From NCBI GenBank assembly GCA_038363925.1, contig JAQQWL010000008.1, forward strand, positions 186,001 through 250,000: a DNA stretch of 64,000 bases. The letters run 5' to 3'. Both the position numbers and the translations under genes were made by a program. The notes beneath the pieces were generated by a model. The model saw only the letters and a program-made list of their open reading frames with translations. It had not been told where the DNA came from and did not search any database. Positions 43,099 through 54,584 of this stretch are shown here, in pieces. This stretch comes from Apiospora phragmitis. Taxonomy: Eukaryota; Ascomycota; Sordariomycetes; Amphisphaeriales; Apiosporaceae. Each line of letters opens with the position of its first letter. Within the stretch, counting starts at the first letter, position 1.

Positions 43099-44338
43099 GA
43101 TAGAACTTGAGCACAGATTCTCAAGCCAATTCCCATGCCGTAGACGATGGGGGCTGGGTCTTTTACATACTGGCTGATAATCGAATGTTTATTTGATGTT
43201 CCCTTGTTAGTGTGGTCCCCGCGGGATCAAGTCTTGGCTCTGTGGTCATTGGTGGGTATGTCCAGAGATGGGCGAGCACATTTCCTTGTTGGGGCATGGT
43301 ATACAGGGCGTACTGGCGTGTTCCTCATGGCCACATCCCATTTCAATACTACTTAGCTTCGGGACTTGGGGGATGCATGAAAAAAAGGAGCACAGGGCAA
43401 GGACTTCATCTCAATGCCCAGGCGCGCCAATGGCATAGTTCCCAAGACGAAACTCGTATAGGTCAAAGGGACCTTGCGCAGGGCGACGGAGAGTTTGAGT
43501 CGCTACCAAAATCAACACATCCTGGAAGACTCTGGTGATCATGGCGACTGGAGCGGAGGCTACATACGTGATTCGATATCCGAATGCTTTGTGGCCACGA
43601 GACGATCCAGATCGGGCCTGGAGCGCGGGGCTCCGAGATTGGCGATCGGGGGTTTGAGGCTAAGAAACGCCTGTTCGTGGGAAAAATTCGAGGGAAAAAT
43701 TCGAGGGGGAAAAATTCGAGGGGATCCTCCCAAAACGGAAGCCCAGGGTACCGAGGTGGAGAATATTGCTACGATGCGAGGTCGACGTGGTATTTGGCAT
43801 TGCTATTGTTACGTCCCTGGATTTCAGGCACAAGAAGTGCAGCTTGACTTTTGGCTGCAGCCTTTGCTTCTAGGTTATGCCTTATCGAGTAAAGAGAGTA
43901 CATACGTCATCTTAGCAGGTAGGGGCCTGGGCCTGCCTGTTTCCCATCAAACATCCATTCGTTCTTTGAGCAGCTTGCAATTCAAAGTCCATTTAAATTG
44001 CTGCCCTGCTTTGGTTTCACTTTTTCGTCCGGCAGGGGTTTGGGGCTACCATAATGTGCTTTGATGGCATAGCCATGGCCGAGTGAGTAGGACGGAGTGC
44101 AGGGCAACAGTGGATGCTGGGACGAGGACGTCGCCCACCACAACGGATTATCTGCCCAACAGACAGCTTGAGTTGCGACTCTTCTCATATGGACGCCGAA
44201 CCCGACCGTACCATCAATAACGAGCAATTGGCTTAGTCCCCCGGCCCACAGCCATTCAATCTTCCAAGAAATTTCTTCACGGCGTGAATTTCCACAATAT
44301 AGTATCCCATTCGCTGCCGTATTTCAACAACAGTCACA
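43099..44338. other. Intergenic region upstream of GH43 gene
   Basis: The left part is the GH43 promoter. A three-copy 13-base tandem repeat is at 43681-43721. Several frames are open but none resembles a protein. The right end leads into the tRNA gene. Confidence 0.55.
43681..43721. repeat. Tandem repeat, GAAAAATTCGAGG x3
   Basis: Three perfect copies of GAAAAATTCGAGG start at 43681, 43694 and 43709; the last two are separated by two extra G residues. Each copy contains the near-palindrome AATTCGA. No coding context. Confidence 0.9.
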
Positions 44339-44412
44339 GGCTTGGTGGTGTAGTTGGTTATCACGTCAGTCTAACACACTGAAGGTCCTGGGATCGAGCC
44401 CCAGCCGAGTCA
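44339..44412 (+). tRNA. tRNA-Val (anticodon AAC)
   Basis: A 74-base cloverleaf without intron. The acceptor stem pairs GGCTTGG (44339-44345) with CCGAGTC (44405-44411), using two G-U pairs, followed by discriminator A. The D arm is GTGTAGTTGGTTATCAC. The anticodon stem TCAGT/ACTGA encloses loop CTAACAC with anticodon AAC. The T arm is CTGGG-ATCGAGC-CCCAG. AAC reads valine codon GTT (and GTC after wobble deamination). A T-run just downstream (TTTTC near 44415) fits RNA polymerase III termination. The decayed transposon starts 127 bases downstream. Confidence 0.93.
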
Positions 44413-44539
44413 TGATTTTCTTTCTTTGCTTATCACTCCAGAGTGAATTAATACGATTATTTTCCTTTTTATCTCAGGACCCGGAAGCAAGTAGAACAAC
44501 AATGCGGGTTGACACAATCATGACAGCTTTGGCTGCCTA

Positions 44540-44570
44540 GGTAAAATCAGTGTCTAAAAGTCTGCGCACG
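44540..44570 (+). repeat. Left terminal inverted repeat
   Basis: Begins GGTAAAATCAGTGTC and ends AAAAGTCTGCGCACG. It differs from the right repeat at positions 7, 10 and 16; two of the three differences are transitions of the RIP type. Confidence 0.93.
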
Positions 44571-45289
44571 CACCACCTTTAGCTAATCTCCTCCCCTAAT
44601 ACTACTAACCTTTAAATATTAATAACACATTTAATTTACTAGTAAATATGATATAATTTAAACCATTACTTAGTAATTAAATGGGATTTAATAATAATTA
44701 TATTAGCCCCTTACGTGATGTATAATAGTAAGGCGCCGAGGTAGAGATTTTAATAGCTTATAAATTAAGCTTAAATTTAAAGCAGCCCACGTTAACTAGA
44801 CTACCTCTCTCGCATACGCCTCGTATATTATATTTTCCTTTAAATATTAAAAGCTAAGCTTTATTTTATAGATTTTTACTTTAAAAGCCTTTTAAACTTA
44901 TTTAATAAAGTTTAAATTAAGTAAATATATAAGCTAGTTAATAATTTAAATACCCCTAGATTTTAAAAACTCTTTAATAGCGTAAGATTAATATATATAC
45001 GCATTATCTTACATAAAGGGGTCACCCGGCTTATAAAAAGGGACGAGAGTAGCCTTTAAAACCTTAATATACCGGGTAGAAGTAAAGCCACCGCCGGTAG
45101 AGTCGAGATCTCCCCTATAAAATATAAAGGGAGAGGTCTCTACCTCTTCCCCCTCTACTACACCATTACCTACATTATAAGGCTAATTCGAGGCCTGAAA
45201 TAACTTATAAGACTAATTAAATCCTTCTTATAGCGTTCCCTTTTAAATTTAAAAACCTAATGGCCTAGTATAAAGGGTTTATTTTAAAT

Positions 45290-45814
45290 CGTATATTCGT
45301 TTAAAAAGAAGTAAAGTAATAGTTACTTAAAGCGCTCTAGAAAAGATTAATAACGGCAAAAGGAGAGTCTCTCTTTAGCGTCCTCTTTCGTTAATAGGAT
45401 ACGCTTTAAGGCGCGCTAATAGCTAATCCTCCTTTTCTAGAGATTACGCCTTGCCGTGTTGATCGAAAAGGAGCGTAATCTAGAGCCTAGCATGACATTT
45501 ATATCTAAACAGAGCTCTCTCTAGGTGGCACGAGGCTTTCTACGTACTATTTAAAATAGATAGCGCTCTTACCGAGTCGGCAGTTTATAGGGACGACCAG
45601 ATCTCGGCTTAGTTTTAAGAGTTTTTCGATAAAAAAACCGCTTCACAAGGTTATTAATGGTCTCGTGGCGACGCGTACCGAACACGTCTATAATAGCCTT
45701 CCTTCCAACGCCGGCGATGAAGAGCGCCGCGATAGCCATAACCACCTCGGAGCTGTATTCCTCATTTGGCTTGCGATTTGCGGTTAAAATGCGACCGAGT
45801 TCACTTAAATCCAT
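45290..45814 (-). pseudogene. Tc1-type transposase, broken by stop codons
   Basis: The first 81 codons are intact and encode a helix-turn-helix DNA-binding domain (MDLSELGRILTANRK, then GVGRKAIIDVFG) and the GRP-type motif PRSGRPYKL that links the two helix-turn-helix units of Tc1 transposases. The same frame then continues without insertion or deletion for at least 90 more codons, with seven or more stops. The remaining residues still match the superfamily: IVRRKPRAT, SINTARR, LTKEDAKERLSFCRY-stop and LERFK-stop, where Trp is expected at both stops. The first catalytic Asp of the DDE triad, expected near FSDE, now reads Asn (FLNEYTI, codon at 45301), a G-to-A change. The left half, including the other catalytic residues, is too decayed to read. 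Confidence 0.88.
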
Positions 45815-45894
45815 ATTAAATTGATAAAATTATTTGAAAAGTAAGTCAGAAGGTATTATTGTTGTATTGTGTGAGATTTCCGATGGGGGTAGTT

Positions 45895-45925
45895 CGTGCG
45901 CAGACTTTTGGACACGGACTTTACC
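45895..45925 (-). repeat. Right terminal inverted repeat
   Basis: Read on the minus strand it begins GGTAAAGTCCGTGTC and ends AAAAGTCTGCGCACG, followed outward by the flanking TA. Confidence 0.93.
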
Positions 45926-46404
45926 TAAGTATGCTCCTGTCTGATAATGCCTCGACACCCAATAAGCACTCGGCAGGGGATACTTAAAGCAAGCACGCCT
46001 CTACTATGCCAAACTACTCATGTCATAGCTCTTTGGAGTGTATCAGCTATGGTCTTTGTTCGTGATTGTTGGTAAGTTTCGACAGTGTTCACTTCATGAG
46101 TCGATGTGAGCGGCGCGGGAAAATCAGACAAGTACAATAGCTACATATCAAACCTGAGAAAGGTGTGGTGAGTTGCAAGTGATAAAGGCAAGATGCTGCG
46201 AGTCAAGTGGTAATTCATTGAGTCAAATCGCAGTCTAACTCGTCCTTAGTCGAGTAGTACCATCTAACGTATGGAATCCCATCTAACCACTGACTGTAAG
46301 GACTCCAGCATCCTAGGCTGAGATACATGGCCCATTATCATATCATGCCAGGAAATTGAATTAACCAATCCCATTCCAATATCCCTTTAGGGCAAGTGGG
46401 TTCC
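45926..46404. other. Intergenic region, about 480 bp
   Basis: Flank of the transposon and 3' flank of the next minus-strand gene. Nothing recognised. Confidence 0.55.
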
Positions 46405-46911
46405 TCAGACCTCATTGGCATGCTCCTCCTTAGCCTCCTCCTTGGCCTCGTCCATGACCTCGTCCTTAGCCTCGTCACTGAGCTTGGTTTTCTTCATGGG
46501 AGTCTCGAGACCGTTGTTGGCTTTGCCCTTGCGCTTCTTGGTGGGTGACTCGACCTCGTCGCCAGAGACATCAGCAGCAGTATCCTTGGCGGGGGTATTC
46601 TTCTTGGTGCCCTTGGTGGGCTTCTTGGGATTGTTCTTCTTGGCAGAAGCGGAGCCGGGAGTGCCATCATTATTGTTGTTCTCATCCTCCTCAGCCTTGA
46701 ACCAACCATATTTCTCGCAGGCCTGGCGGAAGGTCTCGCGGCAGGACTTGGCGTCCTTGTGGCCGGTAAGTTTGGAGGTGGCAGTCCAATTGATGCTCTG
46801 CTTGGCGCTGGGAGGAGAAGCCTTGAACATGGAGTCGATGAGCTTTATGTGGTTGTCGGAAACCAAGGGGGCGCTGGCACCGCCATTGTCTGTGTTCTTC
46901 TTGGGAGCCAT
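46405..46911 (-). CDS. Small Myb/SANT-like nuclear-type protein
   Basis: A single-exon gene of 168 residues. Residues about 15-75 form a compact helical region (DNHIKLIDSMF, INWTATSKLTGHKDAKSCRETFRQACEKYGW) that resembles the small Myb/SANT-like domains common in ascomycete proteins, with its aromatic residues kept. The rest is a low-complexity tail: Asn run, Lys-rich segments with TPAK and SPTKKRK (likely nuclear localisation signals), and an acidic C terminus with repeated DEAKEE units. This suggests a nuclear chromatin-associated protein, but no member with this layout has a function I can name. The ATG at 46911 (MAPKK) is preferred over the in-frame ATG at 47055, whose extension looks like leader sequence. 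Confidence 0.7.
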   Translation of the reverse strand: MAPKKNTDNGGASAPLVSDNHIKLIDSMFKASPPSAKQSINWTATSKLTGHKDAKSCRETFRQACEKYGWFKAEEDENNNNDGTPGSASAKKNNPKKPTKGTKKNTPAKDTAADVSGDEVESPTKKRKGKANNGLETPMKKTKLSDEAKDEVMDEAKEEAKEEHANEV

Positions 46912-49900
46912 GATGGGTGATGGATCGTGATGCTGTGGATAATGTTGGTGTTGGTGGGTTTTGTGCAGGTGTGTATGTCTGGATGGGCAGATGACAAGTT
47001 TTGAGGACAAAGTTGAATAGTTTGGTCTGCAGAGGCGGTATTGGGCAGAAAACAAAAAGTGAGTCCTGGGTCGCGTATTGGGAGGTGTTTTATGGTGGGC
47101 AGTTGAGGGTTGCCCTGGGGAAAACTACACTCTTGCTGGTCACTGGACCGATTTATCACCCAGAAGAGCACCCTATGCGATTGTCGTGTTTAATCCGGTT
47201 TGTGACAAGTAAACAAGTGATCTCTAGAGCGTAACTTGGATGACTTACGCATTTTGCCATTCTGATACTACATAGATTGTCCCCCCTTCCCCCTTCCCTT
47301 TGTTTGTCATTGTTCAAGCAATTTTCTCGCATTCTGAGCTTCCAAATGCAAAAATACCAAATTTTGTAATGTAAATTATAATAGAACTCGCCGATATGTT
47401 TATTGTACATACAACACCTCCGTACAATATTAGGAATGCGAAGGGGCCGATCACTTGCTTAGAATCAGTAGCCTCATGAAGGCTCTTGTGTCTTCTTACT
47501 TCTTATGACGGCTCCTGCCCCTTCCATCATTTAATGTTTGTTGCCTTAGTATGTGTATACAACAGCTTTCGACTCTTTGACTCGCCTCGTGCTTTCACCT
47601 TCTTGGTGTATTCGGTGTATCTTGCCCCTTTCGTTCATTTTGCAGCTCCTGCCTTTCCTCTAGTCACTGGTTGTCTTTTTGCCTCATGATATCAAATATT
47701 CCATGTCCACGACTTAAGATAGATCATACTTTTCACACTCAAATCTAGCATACTGACTCGGTCATCTAATCGAATATTTCTATGATAAATCAGTCTAAAT
47801 ATCTACCGTTTCTGCAAAACAGCCACTTATAGACAATCACTAAATTTTGACTATGTAGGCTACTATGAGAGATCGATGGTTACCCCAGCGGCGTAGCAAC
47901 TACCATGGTTCAGGCCGCGGATGGTCTAGCAGCATGGAGTTGTGTGAGTGGAGGAGAAAGGGGGTTCCTGGCCCCTTGCTGTCCCGTAAGGCGTATCTAA
48001 GAGGAAGATGGAAGAAGATGCGTGTGCAAGAGGTGTTTCAACCACAGCTGACTGCCCCCTTTCTCAGCTAATACCAGGCTGCCCTTTTGTAAGGTATTGC
48101 AGTCCTGCTTTAGTTTCTCTATGTATCCTACCTCTGCTCTCTTGCAACAATCCGGGCAAGTGCAGTGAGCGATAGGTATATACACCACCCCCTGAAGGGC
48201 TAGGGTTTTCATGAGACCAACAGTGTTTTCCAGCAGTGGCCTAGCTAGCCATGCTCCTCAACAAGCCATTCAATAAAACAACGCGCTGAAAGCACACGAT
48301 AGCAATGTTACTTATCTCTTAGCTAGGGGGAAATCACCAGCATAATGTGTGGTTTGTTCACTCACTCACGATCAATATTGACTGCGAGGAAGGGGCTTCT
48401 ATTATATTACATTAATACGAGAAGATAAAAAACCGTCAGGGAATCTTGAATCCAACTGCGAATTAGGTATACTTTGTATGGTGCCAACTCTCAAAATGGA
48501 AAAGAGACTTGGTCATCGTGACTGAAGAGCCAATCCCATCTGGTTGCTAAATGCCCGAGCGAGACACCCCGTTTGCTCAGATTCACTCCAAACCATCATC
48601 TATCGATCCATACCTTGCCATGATAGACCGCCGGACCTGAACAAGTATTTATGCGGAGTTGATACAATGATAGGTGGTACCTTGCACGATTGGGGACTGC
48701 GAGCAGAACTCTCGGCTTCGTTGGATGGCCAGTGCCAAAACTCTAGTTGGGGAACCTGAAGCTTACAGCTAGCTCAACGGGCTGGATTGCGACACACGAT
48801 TACGTAGAGATGAACGTCGATGGGGGCATCGCATGTACGAGAAGCGCTGCACGGACCGTGATAGTATGTCCGTGGGCGGATCTATGCCGTGACCGCCGTA
48901 TACGGTATACCTGAGAGTTATTAAGGTTGGCAGCAGCCTGGACAGCTGGAATTCAACAAACACACGGGCTGGGTGTTGCTGGGCTGAATGATCAACGGCA
49001 ATAACACTATGCAGTTAAATATAAAAAAACAAAGACAAGCCCCAGAAGCCAACACGGCTAGGCTGGTGTGGTGGTGTATCGATCGGGAAAGCTCCCACCC
49101 CACGCATCAGCAATCAGGGTCTTCCAGTCTAAACACGAGCTAGTCGTTAGCTTGGGCGTGCATACACTTATTTGAGACTCTCGCATCTCAGGCCCGATGC
49201 ATGTAGCTAATCGATCGTCGGGTCCGGATCAACAAGCATAAGTATGTAGGTATGTACATATGTAGAATAAACAAGCAACAGTAATCAATACGACAACCAT
49301 AAAAAAGAAAGCAGTTCATGCGGTCGATAGCGTGGGACCAGCCCCAGACGCCTAGGCCAGATTGAGCACTGTTGTCTCAGCTGGAGTCGCATACGTACGT
49401 ACTGGAGGTACGGTAAGTGGGTGAAAAGCAAGTGGCAGCGTGGCGCAGAGACAAGAAACACGGCATCATGAATCATCTCTGCTTGGTTTTCCTCTCTGCT
49501 TTTATCCTTCCAAAATTGGCTTCCAGAAGATATCTGCACGAGGGTGGAGCACCGCTGTCTTTGATTTCGATGTTCAATGCAGGTGGTAAGGAGAAAAGGA
49601 AGATTTAGCAGCCAGTCAGCCTCTGGAGACACATGGATCCAGGGGTGGTAGTTGCCGTTCAAATTGTTCCTAATTCTGTGATTACGACAGTGGGATCTGG
49701 ACGCTTGGGCGCCGCCCCGGAACTCTGTCCTTTTGCTAATTTGGGGGACCCTCGCTAGAGCCAGCATCAGCATCGGCAACGGCCCTGAACTTTGCACTTT
49801 TGTTTGCGTCTGAGCAGGACGCAAAGCGAGAGAAAGGCAGCAGGAAACGAGTGGGGGGTTTGGCTCGGCACGTAGCCGATGTGACTGGTCACGCATGCAG

Positions 49901-51301
49901 GCCTTTGACATTTGCTTGTGTTCTTGTGGCGCTGGCAGATGGCAGAGTCGTAACCAGTACAGGCCATCGACCCCTCTCCGGCTGCCACCCATGTGTACAT
50001 TTCCTCAGCTCATCCTTGCCTTATATAAACCCCTATTATCTATTAGGCCTGCCTGCGCACTGCTGCCCAGCAAAGCGGCTGACCTCTTGGTTATTGCGCC
50101 AGTCACGCATTGCGATGGCTGAAAATCAAGAAGACGTGGAGCAAGAACATTAGGAAATGTAAGGAGAAGAAGAAAGGAAAACGAAGGCACGAACGACATG
50201 TGCCCCGAAGCCAGCCACAACACAGGCAGGCATGGAAGGTACAAGGTGAAGAAGCAGAAAAAGAGGGGTCTGAGGAAAAAACCCCAGCAGCACGGTTGCA
50301 TTCTCTCCATCTTTTTGACATCGTCAGTCTCCTTGGCTTGGCCCACAGCGTTTTTTTCCTTCTTGTCGGCGGCGCCGCTCAGGCGGTAGTTCAGCACGCT
50401 AGCCAGGCGATGCCGCATTGGGCCTGCCAATCTCCCGGGATGCCTCCAATCCAAATGGGTGCGTGCTCTATTAATGTAGCATCGTCGCGCTTCAAGGGTT
50501 CGTGACCACACTTTCTTTGCTGCTTGTGTTTTTGCCCTGCCGATCTGCCCGAGAGTCGAGTTAGGAAGCGTGAGGTTTTGTGAGGGAGTGAGGTCTGTTT
50601 GCCGCACGCGACGCTTTTTCTTATACATGCCACAGGCTCTCTCATCCATCACCCAGCCGAGGACACAGGAAGAGGCGATCGAGGGAAGCAACGACGCCAA
50701 CCCCCCCCCCCTTCAGACCTGTTGTCAGGGCCCTTGCATTGCGAACTCTCACCCTTACTGTTCGTATTTAATATTGGTTCGGCGCGGACCTTACTCCGGA
50801 TCATCATATCACGACAGGTTGCCCCGACGTGCACAACATCAAGCCGTTTGGCCATCACATCCTTCTTCCCAAAACCTCTGAAACGAGCCCAGGGTTCCTA
50901 TATCAGGGGAAGGGAATAGTCGACTGCTATTATAAGCCTCTGCTGCTTATGACGTTGGATTGGGGACCGCAATTACGATCGACATGGTCCTCTAGTATCA
51001 ACATCGGACCCTTGCCTGCCCTTCCCTCTCCTCAACCGACCTAGTCGCGATTCGAGATCCATTTTCCACTCTGGTTTTTGCTTGCTTCTTGAATTCTCCG
51101 TCCCGTCCCCAGATCTTCTCACTTTTTCATCCTATCCAATCCAAAGAGGCTGGCCTTCGGGGAGGACTACTCATTAACTCGCTCACTCACTCATCCTCCA
51201 AGACACTCTTTTAATGCTTAATCAAGGCCTGTACTGTTGACGTGCAAGCCGATAACCTGGTCGTCGCCCGTGCTCCGTGCCCGTACCCCAACTCAGCTAC
51301 C
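46912..51301. other. Gene-free region, 4.4 kb
   Basis: The longest stretch without a supported gene. Minus-strand frames at 49285-49992 (235 codons) and 50005-50700 (231 codons) are open but show no domain, no membrane pattern and no protein-like codon bias; I treat them as chance. The last 600-700 bases are pyrimidine-rich and likely form the promoter and leader of the gene at 51302. One GTACGGAG copy lies at 47418 (reverse orientation). Confidence 0.5.
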
Positions 51302-53113
51302 ATGGTCTCGTTCTTTGGGCTGAAGCTCGGCGGTGATAAGAAAAAGTGCGACCCCCAATGCTACTGAAAATCACCTCGATTCCTTGAACTGACATCTCCC
51401 AGGAAATCTGGTCAGACGAAAGACCACCGCGAGTCACACCGCGACTCACAGTCCAGGAAGAACATCGACCAGAACACACTCGGCGCAGACCATTCCTTAG
51501 GGAACGATCTGGCGTATCCCGGGACTTACGCGGCGAGCATATACTCAACTAGTTCTCGGCCTGGTTCATCCTACTCAACTTATAAACTAAAGAAGTCTGC
51601 TGGCCAGAAGCCTTCGGTTCATACAAATGAGACTCATCACCTTGCCTCCCTTAGCTTTTACGATATAGGATCACGCCCGGCCACTTCGTACGCACCAGGC
51701 TTCTCCAAGTCAACGACCAACCTCAACTCACAATGGAACGGCTCAAGTACGAACCTAGGAGCTCCCCCGGTGCTGGGGTCACGGAGGCCGAGCGTATCAT
51801 CAGTTAAATCGGCCAGGCAGAAGGCTTGGGTGAACCCTCTGGATATTCACTTTGGCAAAGGCGACTCATCTGCTTCGGCCGTTGTCCAGCCCACTCAAGG
51901 ACTCCGTCCGTCGCCACTGGCAAAGAAGGAGACCCTCGCCGCACCGCCGCTGCCTACAGCACCGGCTCTGCCTGCTCGGAGCCCCTTAAGGAACCCCCCT
52001 TCTCCGCCTCGATCCATCAGTCGGTCCATCAGAACGACGCAGGAGTTGGATTCCTGCTTCGGCCTCGCTAAACCCGTTGAAACCAGCACAAGAGATGCGC
52101 GACCAGCTAGTCCAGTCTCTAAGAGGAATACCACAAAAGACAACGAGGCCCGGCCACTCTATCCAGGTGTCTTTGGATCTAGTTCGCTCCCATCTCCTCC
52201 GCTCTCTGCATCTCGTACTAGCGAAGATGCCTCGCGCGCATCAGCGAGTACCTTGAGCGAGCCTGTAATCCAGAACGTCCGTGCGAAGCATGAAACGATG
52301 ACCGTCGGTGCTCCGAGGCAGCGCAGTTTAAAGATGAAGGTTGAGAGACCTATAAAGGTCAATAGCGCATTGCCGCCTCCACGTCCCAAAACTTCGGGTG
52401 GGTATGAAAGCAGGCGGACAGATCGACGGCCAGGGACATTCAACCTTGATTTGCCAAGTCAGTCATTGGACTCAGGGCCGCGTAGTCCTACATTTGGTCG
52501 GGCCCAGGTCCCCATGGATCTCGGGTATGAACGTTTCAATACCATGGATCGGTCATCGAAGTCAGATAGCAAAGACTGCCGCCGGCAAAGCCGTCACCAT
52601 TACACACATTCAGCTGTTCGGGCTTCCTATAGCAGTTCTGTCTACGACTCCCCACCCCAGTCACCAGAAAGTCCGGTGATCCCACTCAGTGGCCCCCTTG
52701 CGAGCCCACGACCACCGCTGCCTAAGGCCGAGCTACCTCGCCATCCCAGCGAGGTGTCCGAATACGAGTATGATCTTCCGGATTGGTCTGCGCTGGCAGA
52801 AGATGGACCACAGAGCACGACGAATTGGCCGCTGTCATCGCAGCAGACGCCCCAGCTGCCGGATCCTCGCCTCGACTCCCCTTCGGCGTCCCGTCTTTCA
52901 GCCGGCCGTGGACCGGGGCCAACGCGAGACCCGGCACGCCAATCAAGACGACGGAGATCACGATCACGACGAGCGTACGCACGCAATCACCGCCTAAAAC
53001 AGTACCAATCTACGGTCTTCGAAATCCGGCCATTGTGGGCGACGATTTCGGCACCGGATTCATCTAGCGAAGCGTCCCCACATTATGCATTATTGATACG
53101 GGGGACCCCATGA
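51302..53113 (+). CDS. Disordered Ser/Pro-rich hypothetical protein
   Basis: No family is recognised. Two exons fit, 51302..51345 and 51403..53113 (GTGCGA..CCCAG), giving 584 residues. The N terminus MVSFFGLKLGGDKKK is compact and resembles starts seen in other fungal hypothetical proteins. Nearly all the rest is low-complexity Ser/Pro/Arg/Thr sequence with short conserved-looking islands (SLSFYDIGSRPATSYAPGF, KAWVNPLDIHFG, YEYDLPDWSAL). Such proteins are often phosphorylated cytoskeletal or signalling scaffolds, but that is only inference. The last 60 codons in this frame are Arg-rich and poor, while another frame over 52918-53067 reads more naturally (KTVPIYGLRNPAIVGDDF, then a stop at 53065), so the 3' end may be mis-framed. 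A pyrimidine-rich leader precedes the start. Confidence 0.65.
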
Positions 53114-54584
53114 AGGATAGACAACGGGGCTCCTGTCATATTATTTAATATTTTATTTTCACATCGTCACGTTACTAACGGCCGTATATACGGAGGATTG
53201 GAATGCCAGGGAGGGACTTGCATTTCGGTGTTTACTGGGTCGGTCACATCTCTTCGGTTGAACGCTACATAGCGGCTGCATCTTGATACCTATTTCCCTG
53301 TTTATTTGTCCCAGCTAGAGGGAACAGTCTTTTTTGTCATCAAATTAGCGAGTCGATGGATACCTCTCAGCCTTCCAGGAGGTCATCATTTTATGAATTT
53401 AATGCTACATACGCATATCATATATCTCTATATATATAGCTCCCACTCACCCACTCATGGAGACGGACAATGCAGTATTCCAACCTCCCTTCATCTACGT
53501 AGCTCGTCCTGCCTTGGTTCGTGAAGGGGCGTCCATTACATACATGCATATCTGGCGCGGCATCCGCATTGAAATAACCGACTACATCATACATGGCGAG
53601 CTTTCCTATTACAGGACTCCGTACAACCGTACAACCGGCCGACTCCCGAACTCAAACCGACCCAGGCAGCTACACCGCAGCACAGAAACCAGGGCTTGGC
53701 CCAACGGAAACCGTCAAACAAGATAACGTTCCCTGCTATAGCTGTTCCATCGCATTATGAGCCAGGGGGGGTGGTGGTCTACTGTAACTTCTAACTCCGT
53801 ACTCTTACTATTCCTCTCCTGTCATTAGTCATTTCCCACCCAGCCGCTCCACCGCAACCTTTTCGTCCCGCCTGGTCTACCGTGATAACGGCATCTTCCG
53901 ACGCTACTTCTGCTGCTATCCCAGCAGAACTCATCTCTGGGCTGTACTGATATGTATGTATGTACATTGTATATTTACTCTGAAATTGAAGGAAGAGGGG
54001 TGATGAATACCTGAGGCGGCGGAGACGACAAGCCAAATGCAACCCGTCGGACATGACAACCGGAGGATCGTCGCGGGAACCTGCACCCAACCATCGTCGG
54101 TTTTGCTTTGGTTGCACGGGCGCACAGGTAACAGGTATGGCGACAGCCAATCGTACCCACTCGTTTCATGCGTGTGGCTTGCCTGTGGTGTGCATTATTA
54201 TGTGTTATATATAGGTTTTGTTACATATGGCGATATCATAAGGTTGTCCCGTGACATACTTAGTAATAAGGCATTGTAACCTGCCACACCCGTCTCGCCC
54301 ATGGTTATGCCCCCTGTCGCGGTATGTATATAAGCATATATCATGGTATGCACACTATATGCTATCATAGTATAATGGTATAAAAGTTATCATGCTATAT
54401 ATGTTATCACAACGTGCCATAAGTCGCTGCGTGCTACTCTGCAAACAAGATTTTCGCACAGAGAGGGCGAGTGACCTCAGGGCGAGTAAGTTGACCCCCA
54501 CACACACCTCGCGTATCCCAAGACGCCTGCGCTATTGTATTTAGAAATGAAATCATGAGTCGCCCGTCAAGCTAGACGGCGTGG
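53114..54584. other. Intergenic region, 1.5 kb
   Basis: Convergent 3' region. It contains simple AT-rich tracts (TATA/ATGTATG runs near 53420, 53950 and 54320-54410) and two reverse-oriented GTACGGAGT copies at 53616 and 53795. No gene is supported. Confidence 0.55.

Larger units (their letters stand above)
44540..45925 (-). mobile_element. RIP-decayed Tc1/mariner-type transposon
   Basis: A complete-length DNA transposon of 1386 bases. It is bounded by 31-base inverted repeats that match at 28 positions and by a TA dinucleotide on each side (44538-44539 and 45926-45927), the target duplication of the Tc1/mariner superfamily. The interior is extremely AT-rich, especially 44580-45350. A transposase reading frame runs inward from the right repeat on the minus strand and is broken by many stops. 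The decay is consistent with repeat-induced point mutation (C to T and G to A), for example Trp codons now read as TAA. It is certainly inactive on its own, but its ends may still be recognisable to a related active copy. Confidence 0.93.

Noticed and set aside
49285..50700. Two minus-strand open frames of about 230 codons
   Set aside because: Composition is not protein-like (scattered Cys, His and Arg, no hydrophobic core pattern, no domain), and they begin with alternative start codons or in leader-like sequence.
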